Positions 8,414 to 16,900 of a stretch of DNA of 64,000 nucleotides are shown here, one piece after another. The notes below the pieces were generated by a model, which was not told the DNA's origin, searched no databases, and was given only the letters and a program-made list of their open reading frames with translations. The DNA comes from JBJGXI01 sp045635475 (GTDB lineage Bacteria; Bacillota; Bacilli; Bacillales; Amphibacillaceae). The position numbers and the translations under genes were made by a program. Positions within the stretch are counted from its first letter, which is position 1, and every line of letters starts with the position of its first letter. The stretch spans positions 1-64,000 of the forward strand of contig NZ_JBJGXI010000017.1 of the NCBI RefSeq assembly GCF_045635475.1. The letters are read 5' to 3'.

Positions 8414-8662
8414 CTAGATTATAAAATATGCATAAAAAAAGCTCAATGCAAGTGTCCAATCAATAAATAAATTATTATCTTTACTGTTTAAATAGTAAGA
8501 TTCCAACACAGATACGAGAAATATTATAGAGGCTAATAAAAATATAATATTAATATTCAAGTCAGTGTAAAATGTACCTACCACAACTAACATGATAGCA
8601 CTTATAACAATTATTAGTTTAATTTTTGAGAAGATACTAGCGTTACTGCTTTGCTTTTCCAT
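8414..8662 (-). CDS. 82-residue membrane protein, three TM segments
   Basis: A small hydrophobic protein with three predicted membrane helices: LIIVISAIMLVVVGTFYTDL, INIIFLLASIIFLVSVLES and a C-terminal TLALSFFYAYFII. The ATG at 8662 is taken because GGTGA lies about nine bases upstream; a TTG at 8686 would add eight residues. No family is recognised. It is a lone gene between the methyltransferase and the 8828-9298 gene. Confidence 0.6.
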   Translation of the reverse strand: MEKQSSNASIFSKIKLIIVISAIMLVVVGTFYTDLNINIIFLLASIIFLVSVLESYYLNSKDNNLFIDWTLALSFFYAYFII

Positions 8663-8827
8663 GACAATTTTCACCACTTTCCGCAAATATTCTACTACAT
8701 ATATGTTAACATATGATTACGCTTTATCATTGTTAATTTTTAATATATTTACTGTGGACAAAAATAGATTCTCAATCGAAACACACTTTTCGAAAACTCA
8801 TTGCCTAGCAGACAATTGTTAACTTCC

Positions 8828-9298
8828 TTATACCTTTAACAAGGCCTTGGCTTCCTGTATTATTTTTGCTTTCACATCAATATTATTAATCCAGAATGGC
8901 TGATTATCATATTCAATTCTATCAATTAGTTCGCTAATCTCATACCAAACAAAAAGATCGTCTGGATAATCCAGCTCTGTAGCAACAATTCGGAAAATGC
9001 TTTGTGCTAGATTAAAAATCAATTTATCATCATTCTCTGTTAGAATCTTGTTTGCTAAAAATCTTATATAGCCTCTAGCACATTCATTAGTTTCAGGCTC
9101 AGTTATTCTCAGTTCGCCTAAAGCCTTCGCAACGTAACTTTCTACTTCAAAAATGTTACTGTCTAGAGAAAAAGCAGTAACCATATTTAATGATGGTGAA
9201 GATTTACCTTTACTTAATAGGACATACGACCATGCTAAATAATCTTCACTCGTAACAGTTCCATTTTTCATTTTATAAAATAGAGCATTTGTCTCCAC
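8828..9298 (-). CDS. hypothetical soluble protein (156 aa)
   Basis: Read from a GTG at 9298 that has an excellent GGGAGG ribosome binding site six bases upstream; an ATG at 9331 lies ahead of that site and is unlikely. The product is mostly helical and acidic, with SEDYLAWSYVLLSKGKSSPS near the N-terminus and a C-terminal helix AKIIQEAKALLKV. It has no signal peptide, membrane segment or catalytic motif. The composition recalls cytosolic immunity-like or HEAT-type proteins, which is not an assignment. The small membrane gene at 9348-9527 ends 49 bases upstream, so co-transcription is possible. Confidence 0.7.
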   Translation of the reverse strand: METNALFYKMKNGTVTSEDYLAWSYVLLSKGKSSPSLNMVTAFSLDSNIFEVESYVAKALGELRITEPETNECARGYIRFLANKILTENDDKLIFNLAQSIFRIVATELDYPDDLFVWYEISELIDRIEYDNQPFWINNIDVKAKIIQEAKALLKV

Positions 9299-9347
9299 TT
9301 TTTTCCTCCCACTTAGCTTTGTAGTGTTCAAATCAATTTAGTCAATT

Positions 9348-9527
9348 TCATAAAATTAACGAAAATAATAAACCAAGTGCAAGGCATATTATTGCAGCTA
9401 TTTTTGACTGTTTTGAGATCCGTTTATCGCCTTTGATGATATGTTCGATAAAGGTAAGTGTAAAGTAAAAACAAAAGATAAATAGGATAACAGATATTAG
9501 ACCTATACCTTGACTCATTATATCCAT
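9348..9527 (-). CDS. 59-residue protein with two membrane helices
   Basis: A short gene with an AAAGGAG ribosome binding site about ten bases before ATG 9527. The product is MDIMSQGIGLISVILFIFCF..., a membrane helix (about 8-30), a short basic loop (HIIKGDKRISKQSK) and a second helix (about 42-58). The positive loop would stay in the cytoplasm, giving a hairpin topology with both ends outside. No family is recognised. It lies upstream of 8828-9298 on the same strand and may share its transcript. Confidence 0.6.
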   Translation of the reverse strand: MDIMSQGIGLISVILFIFCFYFTLTFIEHIIKGDKRISKQSKIAAIICLALGLLFSLIL

Positions 9528-9568
9528 CTATATATATCTCCTTTTTAACTTGATAAGTAACAGCTCGC

Positions 9569-9973
9569 TTAAATGCTATTTCTTTTATTATCTACACTTT
9601 TAAACATATATCTAATTCCTTTACCAGCAAGCGGTTCATCGTCATATCTTGGCAGCACATGAAAGTGAGCATGAAAGATATGCTGTCCTCCAACTTCACC
9701 ACAATTCCATCCAAGATTATAACCTTTAGGTTGATGCTTTTTATCTAAGTACGTTTTTACTTCCTGAAGGAGTGTGTACGTTGCATTCCACTCTTCTTTC
9801 GATAAATCAAACGCAGTTTCCCTGTGTTCTATTGGTACAATTAATCCTGCACCTTCAAGTTGTACCCCTTTAATTTGCACTTCTTCTAACTGTAGAAACA
9901 TACAAAACTCATTTTTCAGAATGATTTTCTGATTTGGTTGTAAAGTCGTATTACAAAACGGACACTCTTTCAT
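9569..9973 (-). CDS. HIT-family protein
   Basis: A 134-residue histidine-triad nucleotide hydrolase/transferase. The active-site motif HIFHAHFHVLPRY gives H-x-H-x-H followed by Leu-Pro. The N-terminus carries CPFC, seen in HIT proteins that bind zinc with a second pair. The family hydrolyses dinucleoside polyphosphates or AMP/ADP conjugates in the cytoplasm. The internal segment GYNLGWNCGEVGGQ is the usual substrate-pocket strand. It is preceded on the same strand by the Nudix gene with a 38-base gap, so both nucleotide-salvage proteins may be co-transcribed. Confidence 0.93.
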   Translation of the reverse strand: MKECPFCNTTLQPNQKIILKNEFCMFLQLEEVQIKGVQLEGAGLIVPIEHRETAFDLSKEEWNATYTLLQEVKTYLDKKHQPKGYNLGWNCGEVGGQHIFHAHFHVLPRYDDEPLAGKGIRYMFKSVDNKRNSI

Positions 9974-10011
9974 TTAAAGCTACCTCTCGTTCATATTACT
10001 AGTTTTCATAT

Positions 10012-10572
10012 TCATTTTTCGGTTTTATTTTCCAACAAAAAGTCCTTTGCCATAAAATAAGCATTCACAGTAAATAATTGTGTTTTTATTTGATTCGTTC
10101 GCAGTAAGGCTCCGATCTCTTTAAAATCGAATAGATGAACTGTTATATCTTCTGTATCATCTAGATTTTGATTAGTTTCTTTGAAGGCATCTACGATTAA
10201 ATAAGATCTTATGTAGTTGGTTTGCGTAGCAGGATTCACCATATATTTCCCTAGTTCAATAGGTTTGGTAAGTGAAGTAAATCCCGTTTCTTCTCTAACT
10301 TCTCTAAGTATCCCTTGCTCATGAGACTCATTTTCTTCTATTTTCCCTGCTGGTATTTCCAAAAAGAAATCCTTGCCAGCGTGACGGTATTGTTCGACAA
10401 GCACCATTTTCTTATCTTTTGTTAGCACAACAGCGTTCACCCAATCAGAGTATTCATTCACATAGTAATCATCAATTATCATTCCATTGGGAAGTTCACA
10501 CGTGTCTTTTCTTAAATTACCAAATCGAGACTTGTATATATATTCTGATTTTAACGTTTTCCACTTTCTCAT
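10012..10572 (-). CDS. Nudix hydrolase, ADP-ribose pyrophosphatase-like
   Basis: A 186-residue Nudix enzyme. The Nudix box is complete: G-x5-E-x7-REVREETGF in the segment starting GKIEENESHEQGILREVREE. The strand before it, FFLEIPAGK, and the PATQTNYIRSYL stretch fit the ADP-ribose/nucleoside-diphosphate-sugar pyrophosphatase group. The ATG at 10572 has GAGGGGA seven bases upstream; an upstream ATG at 10629 lacks such a site. It probably degrades ADP-ribose or a related toxic nucleotide in the cytoplasm. Confidence 0.92.
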   Translation of the reverse strand: MRKWKTLKSEYIYKSRFGNLRKDTCELPNGMIIDDYYVNEYSDWVNAVVLTKDKKMVLVEQYRHAGKDFFLEIPAGKIEENESHEQGILREVREETGFTSLTKPIELGKYMVNPATQTNYIRSYLIVDAFKETNQNLDDTEDITVHLFDFKEIGALLRTNQIKTQLFTVNAYFMAKDFLLENKTEK

Positions 10573-10764
10573 AATAAATCCCCTCGTTATAAATGATTCA
10601 ACTTTGAAGCAACCTTTGTCTTTTATCATAACTATTTACCAAAAATACTATATCACTATAGTATTACAAAGGGTGCTGATCAACGTCAATAATAACTCTC
10701 TACCAGAAAAAATTATTGATAAGAAAAGGCACTCACCTTGCTTAGAAGATAAGTACCCTTGGCT

Positions 10765-11298
10765 TTATGTATTTACACTATAATGAAGCTCAACAAATTG
10801 ATTGTAAGTTCGTGTTGCCTTTAATGTTAAATCTAACTGATACTCACCTTCTTTAAATAATGGTATTCCCTTACCGATTATAGTTGGGGCAACTGTTATG
10901 ATGAGTTCATCAATTAATTTCTCTTTTATAAAAGATTGTAACAGATCTCCTCCGCCAACAATCCAAATATTTTTTCCCTCTTTTTCCTTGAGTTGATGAA
11001 TGAAATCGACTATATCTCCATTTATAAAACTTACATCCTTAGTATTTTGCATTACGGTCCTAGTAAAAACATAACACTGTTTGTTTTTGTATGGAAATTC
11101 TCCAGCTTCATGGGTCATTACCCAATCATATGTTTTCTTACCGATTAGAATTGTATCAACGGACTTATAGAACTCAGAATATCCATTATCCCCTTCACCC
11201 TCAACTTGGAATAGCCAATCTAAAGACTCCTCATTAGTTGCTATATAACCATCCAAACTCGTAGCAATGTATAATACTAGTTTTCTTTTATCCGTCAT
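10765..11298 (-). CDS. dihydrofolate reductase-family protein (RibD C-terminal type)
   Basis: A 177-residue protein of the RibD_C/DHFR superfamily. Typical features are KLVLYIATSLDGYIA at the N-terminus, ILIGKKTYDWV in the middle and IWIVGGGDLLQSFI before the last helix, with VAPTIIGKGIPLF near the end. The family binds NADPH; members such as YyaP and YwjB have no established substrate. The ATG at 11298 has GGAGAG four bases upstream. The Dabb gene ends 24 bases before it, so the two are probably one operon. Confidence 0.9.
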   Translation of the reverse strand: MTDKRKLVLYIATSLDGYIATNEESLDWLFQVEGEGDNGYSEFYKSVDTILIGKKTYDWVMTHEAGEFPYKNKQCYVFTRTVMQNTKDVSFINGDIVDFIHQLKEKEGKNIWIVGGGDLLQSFIKEKLIDELIITVAPTIIGKGIPLFKEGEYQLDLTLKATRTYNQFVELHYSVNT

Positions 11299-11322
11299 AA
11301 AACTCTCCTCTAGCTTAGTCAA

Positions 11323-11622
11323 TTACAATGGATAATCTACAACAGCAACGTGATCGATGACGACTTCCAATGATTGCACAAATTCCTGATGAACAGGATG
11401 AGGACCGTAGTTGTCTAACGCTTCTTTATTTTCAAACGTTACGCGAAGCCCCATCATGTAACCTCGTGCTCTTTCTTTTTCTGCTGTCTCGTTAATCCCA
11501 GCTGTCAATTCTACAATGCCTGGAATAGTGCCTTTAAAAGTATTCAACTTCGCTAACAATTGATTCTGTTTTTCTACTGTTATATTGTCATTAAATTTAA
11601 AATAGACTATGTGCTCGTACAT
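11323..11622 (-). CDS. Dabb-domain stress-responsive protein
   Basis: A 99-residue dimeric alpha/beta-barrel (Dabb, stress-responsive) protein. The N-terminal strand EHIVYFKFNDN, the central GINETAEKERARGYMMGLRV and the end HPVHQEFVQSLEVVIDHVAV match the family layout of one ferredoxin-like half-barrel per chain. ATG 11622 has AGAGAGGA upstream. Its role in Bacillaceae is unknown; plant and actinobacterial relatives act as cyclases or stress proteins. It is the first gene of a pair with the DHFR-like gene. Confidence 0.92.
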   Translation of the reverse strand: MYEHIVYFKFNDNITVEKQNQLLAKLNTFKGTIPGIVELTAGINETAEKERARGYMMGLRVTFENKEALDNYGPHPVHQEFVQSLEVVIDHVAVVDYPL

Positions 11623-11705
11623 ATTTTCATTCCTCTCTACTATTTCTTCCATTTATTATTTTATCAAAAGGGTGACGTTCATGCTCGTATATTATACTAC
11701 TTAAA

Positions 11706-11737
11706 AATCCTTCTCTCTAATAACAGAGAGAAGGATT
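11706..11737 (-). terminator. intrinsic terminator after serA
   Basis: A 13-base perfect stem, AATCCTTCTCTCT / AGAGAGAAGGATT, with a six-base loop. On the minus strand it is followed by TTTTTAA. It lies ten bases after the serA stop. Confidence 0.93.
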
Positions 11738-11746
11738 CCATTCTAT

Positions 11747-12943
11747 TTATATAATTCTGGTCGTAACAATGTCTGCAATTTGATTAATTTTCGCTTCTAA
11801 ATGTGGAATTGTATCTCCATCAACATCTGTTTCAATATCAACCATCGTATACGCATATTCGCCACGACTTCGGTTCACCATATCTGCAATGTTGAGATTG
11901 AGGCTTGAGATCGCAGATGAAATTTGCCCAACCATATTCGGAACATTTTTGTGAAAAGCTGCTACACGTCGCTTGCCTGTATAAGGCAAGTGGACGCTCG
12001 GAAAATTAACAGAGTTACGTATGTTTCCTGTTTCCAAAAATTCTTTTACCTGACGAGCTGCCATAACCGCACAGTTTTCCTCTGATTCTTGGGTTGAAGC
12101 ACCAAGATGTGGAATAGGGACAACGTTTTGCATTTTCAAGACATTTTCATTCGGAAAATCGGTAATATACTTGCCCACTTTCCCTGTTTCTAATGCTTGC
12201 GCCATATCTTTTTCATTCACAAGCCCACCACGTGAGAAATTCAAAATATGAACTCCTGTCTTCATAAGGCTGAATGTTCCATAATTAAACATTCCTTTCG
12301 TATCATCAGTTAATGGTACATGAACAGTAATAAAATCAGCACTAGCAAACAGTTCTTCAATCGTGCTCGCACGTTGGACTGTTCTTGATAAATTCCAGGC
12401 TGTATCAACTGAAATGTACGGATCAAAACCAATCACATCCATACCAAGGCTGAGCGCATCATTTGCTACTAATGCACCGATCGCTCCTAAACCAATGACT
12501 CCAAGTGTTTTCCCTTTCGCTTCTTTTCCAACAAATTGTTTCTTTCCCGTCTCAACAAGTTTGGAAACTTGATTACCTTCTCCTTCAAGCTGTTTAGCCC
12601 AAGCTACCCCATCAAATAGATTACGAGATGTGGCCATCACAGAGGTTAGAACAAGCTCTTTTACCGCATTTGCATTAGCGCCAGGTGTATTAAAAACAAC
12701 GATGCCTTGCTCTGTACACTTTTCTACAGGAATATTATTTACACCAGCACCCGCCCGTGCAATTGCTTTTAACTTGTTGCCAAATTCTATATTCTGCATG
12801 TTAAAACTGCGAACTACAATCGCGTCAGGATTGTCACTATGATCATCAAGTGTGTAGTTACCTTTCAACACATTCAATCCATTTTCTGCGATATTGTTCA
12901 ACGTTTTAATTATTTGTTTCTTTTCCAAAGTAATTGTGCTCAT
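11747..12943 (-). CDS. serA: D-3-phosphoglycerate dehydrogenase
   Basis: A 398-residue short-form phosphoglycerate dehydrogenase, the first step of serine synthesis from 3-phosphoglycerate. The Rossmann motif is GVIGLGAIGALVAND. The catalytic Arg is in FSRGGLVNE, the Glu in FPNENVLKMQNVV and the His in PHLGASTQESEENCA. A C-terminal ACT-like domain (about 320-398) is present, while the intervening ASB domain of long SerA forms is missing. ATG 12943 has GGAGG seven bases upstream. The leader carries a ZTP riboswitch and terminator, so transcription should rise when ZTP signals folate one-carbon shortage. This fits, because serine is the main one-carbon donor. Confidence 0.95.
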   Translation of the reverse strand: MSTITLEKKQIIKTLNNIAENGLNVLKGNYTLDDHSDNPDAIVVRSFNMQNIEFGNKLKAIARAGAGVNNIPVEKCTEQGIVVFNTPGANANAVKELVLTSVMATSRNLFDGVAWAKQLEGEGNQVSKLVETGKKQFVGKEAKGKTLGVIGLGAIGALVANDALSLGMDVIGFDPYISVDTAWNLSRTVQRASTIEELFASADFITVHVPLTDDTKGMFNYGTFSLMKTGVHILNFSRGGLVNEKDMAQALETGKVGKYITDFPNENVLKMQNVVPIPHLGASTQESEENCAVMAARQVKEFLETGNIRNSVNFPSVHLPYTGKRRVAAFHKNVPNMVGQISSAISSLNLNIADMVNRSRGEYAYTMVDIETDVDGDTIPHLEAKINQIADIVTTRII

Positions 12944-13059
12944 ATCGTTTCCTCCTATTAAATAAAAATTAAATATACAACCGCGCCATGTCATGAACCT
13001 CGCTTTTACTAATAATGCAAAAGATTAGTACCCGACTTATCCCCCCTAGAAAATAGAAA

Positions 13060-13085
13060 AGAGGTAAGGGATATCCCTTACCTCT
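13060..13085 (-). terminator. riboswitch expression-platform terminator
   Basis: A perfect 26-base palindrome (AGAGGTAAGGGA and its complement), followed on the minus strand by TTTCTATTTTCT. It starts directly after the conserved CGCCTGGGCA of the ZTP aptamer, as in other ZTP riboswitches that work by termination. Confidence 0.9.
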
Positions 13086-13155
13086 GCCCAGGCGAACGGC
13101 TACGACACTATGTGCTCCCTCGCGGTAATCCGCGTTCGCCAGTCACACATAGTTT
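13084..13155 (-). promoter_or_regulatory. ZTP (pfl) riboswitch aptamer
   Basis: On the minus strand the order is ACTATGTG, then GACTGGCGAAC, a CGCGG-ATTA-CCGCG hairpin, GGGAGC, CACATAGT and GCCGTTCGCCTGGGCA. These are the conserved parts of the pfl/ZTP aptamer: P1 (ACTATGTG pairs with CACATAGT), P2, the GGGAGC element, and CGCCTGGGCA at the 3' end. GGCGAAC can pair with GTTCGCC to form the pseudoknot. The aptamer senses ZMP/ZTP, an alarmone of 10-formyl-THF shortage. It lies about 140 bases upstream of serA. Confidence 0.9.
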
Positions 13156-13229
13156 TGTCTTTAAATTTTTAAACAGGCACTCCGATAACGAAGCACAAAG
13201 TTAGTAACATCAATACCAGTAATACCGAT

Positions 13230-13258
13230 AATATAACAAAAATAATTTCGAAAAGCAA
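13230..13258 (-). promoter_or_regulatory. possible sigma-A promoter for serA leader
   Basis: On the minus strand, TTGCTT, a 17-base spacer, then TATATT. The -35 is poor and the -10 is good. Transcription would begin some 65 bases before the ZTP aptamer. Confidence 0.35.
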
Positions 13259-13332
13259 TAAAAACCTGAATATTCATTGCATTAAAATCCCTAATGTTCG
13301 TTTTTTATGTATTAGTCATTATTATAACGAGC

Positions 13333-13680
13333 TTATCTTCTATTATCAATCAACTCTTGATAAATTTTCACGTAATAAGCTTCTAGTAAACGATCAAGTT
13401 TTCTATCAAGCTTATGATATGCACTGTCTGCTCTTTCAATCACATTATAAAAAGCATCTTCCGTTATTTCCCCATTTTCTAGCGCCTTAAATAAATCCCA
13501 CATCTTTTCTCCGTATTTTTTCTCAATATCAGCATATTAGTGCGCCTCAACTTTCTCAAGAATAGCAGTTAATTCATGTAAATAGTTCTGAATTCCTAGT
13601 TCTTCAATATACCATAAATTCCAATTGAGCAAACTTATCTTCAGATATGTATTGAATACAGGAGTTTCTCCCGGTCCACA
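13333..13680 (-). pseudogene. decayed gene, unknown family
   Basis: One continuous frame from about 13680 to the TAA at 13333 gives a coherent helical protein interrupted by a TAA at 13537-13539. The first part includes NWNLWYIEELGIQNYLHELT and AILEKVEAH. After the stop it continues YADIEKKYGEKMWDLFKALE, then AFYNVIERADSAYHKLDRKL and KIYQELIDNRR. No start codon with a ribosome binding site exists before the first part, so the 5' end is also lost. A downstream ATG in GEKMWD, with GGAGA close by, could still yield the last ~55 residues. I do not recognise the family. Confidence 0.55.
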
Positions 13681-13942
13681 TCATTAAGCTAATTTTATAC
13701 TATTTATAGGACATGGAAGCAGTGTTTTTGAATTAATTCCGTTTGCTTATGATTGCTGGTTGAATCCATAATAATGTATTATGATATCATTAGTATTGAA
13801 TAGAAAATCAGAGTACTTAACCACTTTAACAATGTAAAGAAACTCCGTGATTTGTAGATTTCACGAAGTCCCCCCAAAAAATGCCCAGCTATATGAAAAG
13901 GTTTAGATATAATATTTAATTTTTGACAACTTTAGTATAGTT

Positions 13943-13963
13943 GAAGTCGCCAATAACGACTTC
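13943..13963. terminator. hairpin after 97-residue gene
   Basis: GAAGTCG, seven bases, CGACTTC. It lies ten bases beyond the stop of the gene at 13974-14267. The plus strand has CTGTTTTT downstream and the minus strand lacks a good T-run, so termination of the minus-strand gene is only likely, not clear. Confidence 0.45.
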
Positions 13964-13973
13964 ACTTCTGTTT

Positions 13974-14267
13974 TTATGGCTGAACACTATCTTGTTGTAC
14001 ATTTAAATTAATTAGTGCACGTTCCATTTGGTGTTGTACCTCTTCAACACGCACTTGTGCTTCAAATAATGGTTCGGTTGATGTGCCACTGCCATTAATT
14101 GCTTTGCCACGCGCATCCTGGATTTTACCTTGAACCTCGCGTAACTGCTTTTGAATCTGCTGAATCTCCCCAACATCTGCATTATTTTTGGCTTGACGAG
14201 CTGCCTCCTCTAATTGCTGTGAAGCTTCAAATAGTTCACGAATTTCATGTTCATTTTGAATTGGCAT
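13974..14267 (-). CDS. 97-residue hydrophilic coiled-coil protein
   Basis: A Gln/Glu-rich, almost entirely helical protein: MPIQNEHEIRELFEASQQLE, then a long stretch of heptad-like repeats (AARQAKNNADVGEIQQIQKQ), a short Gly/Ser break near residue 60 and a second helix with VRVEEVQHQMERALINLN. It has no membrane segment or cysteine. GGGAGG lies eight bases before the ATG. This type of protein is common in Bacillaceae without a known function; it could be spore- or stress-related. No neighbouring gene shares its transcript. Confidence 0.75.
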   Translation of the reverse strand: MPIQNEHEIRELFEASQQLEEAARQAKNNADVGEIQQIQKQLREVQGKIQDARGKAINGSGTSTEPLFEAQVRVEEVQHQMERALINLNVQQDSVQP

Positions 14268-14521
14268 AAAGTTTTCCTCCCTAAGATATGTCCTACATAT
14301 ATCTTTTGCAGAATTCCTCCAAGCTACTCTTAAAATTAATCAAAATCAAATTATCATTTCAAAAAAAACACACTACGATAGCAACTACACTCCATCTAAC
14401 GAGAAATCAATTAATTAGTAATTACTGGTATACGTATTCTGAATTTATATTACATACTGCCTCATACTAAGAACAATAAAATCCGCAGAAAAAGCTAAAA
14501 CTATAGGAGGATCGATCCTTA

Positions 14522-14731
14522 GTGAAAGAACTTCAACAGATGGATAGAGATAATGACTATTATGACAAAGTGATTTCTTTAAACGGTCGATATAATATCA
14601 ATATCGACCAGCTAGAGCAAGAGATTCAATTAAGCAATATCCAGGACTTAAGTAAACGAACGTTGCTTTATACACTAGTAGCAATTGGATTAGGAACACT
14701 AGCTTGGAATGCGTGGAGACGAAATAGCTAA
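14522..14731 (+). CDS. 69-residue tail-anchored small protein
   Basis: Begins at a GTG with AGGAGG about 11 bases upstream. The first ~45 residues are charged and helical (MKELQQMDRDNDYYDKVISL), followed by one membrane segment (LLYTLVAIGLGTLAWNAW) and RRNS at the very end, so the bulk should face the cytoplasm if the positive tail stays inside. No family is recognised. It sits 45 bases before the cytochrome P450 gene on the same strand, so the two may be co-transcribed. Confidence 0.65.
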   Translation: MKELQQMDRDNDYYDKVISLNGRYNINIDQLEQEIQLSNIQDLSKRTLLYTLVAIGLGTLAWNAWRRNS

Positions 14732-14776
14732 AAGCTTCGTAATAAGTAAAATCGCACCTTAAAAGGAGATATATCC

Positions 14777-16033
14777 ATGCCCGCAAATCCGAATATTCCC
14801 CATGATAAAAGCCTTGATAATAGTACTGCTCTGTTAAAAGAGGGCTACTTGTTCATTAATAACAGAGCAGATCGGTACAAATCAGATATTTTTCAGGCCC
14901 GGTTGTTAGGTCAACAGGTTATTTGTATGAAGGGAATCGAAGCAGCAAAAGTATTTTATGATACGAATAGGTTTGAGCGTAAAGGAGCAGCACCAAAACG
15001 CGTACAAAAAACCTTATTTGGTCAAAATGCCATTCAATCGATGGATGGTGTTGCACACCTTCACCGAAAGCTTCTTTTCATGTCTCTATTAACACCTGCC
15101 CATCAACAACAGCTTGCAACACTTACACGCACACAATTAGAGGTAGCAGCAGAACAGTGGGAAACTGCTGACAAGGTTGTGTTATTTGAAGAAATGAAAA
15201 ATATTTTGTGTAGCGTCGTCTGCCTATGGGCTGGTGTACCCCTTTCCGAAACGGAAGTAACGGAACGTGCAGATGATTTTATTTCGATGATCTATGCATT
15301 TGGAGCGATTGGCCCAAAGCATTGGAAAGGCAGAAGCGCTCGTAACCGTGCAGAAAACTGGATAAAAGGTGTAATAGTGGATGTCCGATCAGGTAAGTTA
15401 TCTGCAGCACAAGGAACTGCTTTATATGAAATGGCATTCTATGAAAAGCCTGATGGATCACGGTTAAATCATCAAATGGCAGCGGTAGAACTGATTAATG
15501 TACTACGCCCGATCGTTGCTAATGCGACCTTAATAACGTTTGCTGCTTTAGCTTTACATGAATACACTAAACAAAAGGAAAAACTTGCATCCGGTAACAG
15601 TGATTACATGGAAATGTTTATCCATGAAGTGCGACGCTACTATCCCTTTGGTCCATTCGTAGGAGCTAGAGTTAAAGATACTTTTACTTGGAATGATTGT
15701 CAGTTCACAAAAGGAATGCTCGTCCTTCTCGACATATACGGGACGAATCATGATTCACGAATTTGGAATAACCCAAGTCATTTTAACCCTAGCAGGTTTA
15801 CTGACTGGAAAGGAAGTTTATTTGATTTTATCCCTCATGGTGGCGGTGACCCTGCTAAAGGACATCGTTGTCCTGGAGAAGGTGTTACTGTCGAAGTTAT
15901 GAAGACCACCTTAGATTTTCTTGTGAACAAGATTGATTTTCAAGTACCTACTCAAGACTTGAATTATAGTTTAGATGAAATGCCTACTTTACCCAAAAGC
16001 GGATTCGTCATGAGCAATATCAGAAGGAAATAA
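14777..16033 (+). CDS. fatty-acid peroxygenase, cytochrome P450 CYP152
   Basis: A 418-residue P450 of the CYP152 family (B. subtilis YbdT/P450-BS-beta, CypC). These enzymes hydroxylate or decarboxylate long-chain fatty acids using hydrogen peroxide, with no reductase partner. The haem-binding segment is GGGDPAKGHRCPGEG with the Cys ligand at residue 365, close to Cys363 of P450-BS-beta. The I-helix region EVRRYYPFGPF keeps the Arg-Pro-like pocket that binds the substrate carboxylate. There is no Asp/Glu-Thr oxygen-activating pair, as expected for a peroxygenase. AAGGAG precedes the ATG and an intrinsic terminator follows. Confidence 0.95.
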   Translation: MPANPNIPHDKSLDNSTALLKEGYLFINNRADRYKSDIFQARLLGQQVICMKGIEAAKVFYDTNRFERKGAAPKRVQKTLFGQNAIQSMDGVAHLHRKLLFMSLLTPAHQQQLATLTRTQLEVAAEQWETADKVVLFEEMKNILCSVVCLWAGVPLSETEVTERADDFISMIYAFGAIGPKHWKGRSARNRAENWIKGVIVDVRSGKLSAAQGTALYEMAFYEKPDGSRLNHQMAAVELINVLRPIVANATLITFAALALHEYTKQKEKLASGNSDYMEMFIHEVRRYYPFGPFVGARVKDTFTWNDCQFTKGMLVLLDIYGTNHDSRIWNNPSHFNPSRFTDWKGSLFDFIPHGGGDPAKGHRCPGEGVTVEVMKTTLDFLVNKIDFQVPTQDLNYSLDEMPTLPKSGFVMSNIRRK

Positions 16034-16067
16034 TCTTGTTCATATAGTTATTTCAAAAACCTTATGT

Positions 16068-16095
16068 AAAAGGAGCAAATATGCTCCTTTTTGTT
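16068..16095 (+). terminator. intrinsic terminator after CYP152 gene
   Basis: Ten-base stem AAAAGGAGCA / TGCTCCTTTT with a four-base loop, then TTGTTT, 35 bases after the stop codon. Confidence 0.92.
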
Positions 16096-16129
16096 TACTT
16101 CGCTATATTCTTTAAATAATTGCCTTCGG

Positions 16130-16708
16130 CTAAGAGGAAACCTCTGCATTCTGTTCAATTGAACATATACAATCTCTCAAATGATCATTCACAACACCAG
16201 TAGCTTGCAAATAAGCGTACATAATTGTTGTACCAATAAATTTAAATCCTCTCTTTTTTAAATCCTTGCTAATTTGGTCACTTAACCCCGTTTTGGTAGG
16301 AACCTCGCTAAGACTTTCCCAGCGATTCACAATTGGTTCTCCATCTACATATCCCCACAAATAAGTACTAAAGCTGCCATATTCCTTTTGCAGTTGTTGA
16401 AACGCCTGTGCATTTGTTATAACAGACGTTAGTTTACCACGATGGCGAATCAACCCTTCATTTTGTATGAGCTCCTCAATTTTTTCAAGTGGATAATTAG
16501 CAATTTTGTCAATTTCAAAATTGTCTAACGCTTCCCGATAATTTTCACGTTTCTTAAGAACCGTATACCAGCTTAGTCCTGCTTGCGCCCCTTCTAAAAT
16601 AAGAAACTCAAATAATGTTTGATCGTCGAATACAGGCACGCCCCATTCATGATCATGATAATTTATATACAGTGGATCTTCATTAACCCAACCACACCGC
16701 TTGTCCAT
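16130..16708 (-). CDS. tag: DNA-3-methyladenine glycosylase I
   Basis: A 192-residue Tag-type glycosylase that removes 3-methyladenine from alkylated DNA. The N-terminal RCGWVNEDPLYINYHDHEWG holds the zinc-binding Cys and His, and GAQAGLSWYTVLKKRENYRE carries the conserved aromatic pocket. GFKFIGTTIMYAYLQATGVV followed by VNDHLRDC provides the final conserved segment and zinc His/Cys. ATG 16708 is chosen because GGGGAGG lies six bases upstream. It is a single gene, convergent with CYP152. Confidence 0.95.
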   Translation of the reverse strand: MDKRCGWVNEDPLYINYHDHEWGVPVFDDQTLFEFLILEGAQAGLSWYTVLKKRENYREALDNFEIDKIANYPLEKIEELIQNEGLIRHRGKLTSVITNAQAFQQLQKEYGSFSTYLWGYVDGEPIVNRWESLSEVPTKTGLSDQISKDLKKRGFKFIGTTIMYAYLQATGVVNDHLRDCICSIEQNAEVSS

Positions 16709-16900
16709 GCACAGTCCTCCCCTGTTCAAATCTATACTTATCATTATATCAAACAGGATGGTTATCGTCGTAGTTGACCGTTCGGAAATTGATTTAATAG
16801 AAGATAATCCGTAGATATAGTTAAACTGTTTTCCTAAGGGGACTTACTTGTGGTGGAAAATCGCAGGTCATAACACGTGAACATAATTTTCGCCAATTAC

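Noticed and set aside
9341..9360. Another MITE end (TCAATTTCATAA)
   Set aside because: Overlaps the end of the 59-residue gene and no second end or inner arm is nearby.
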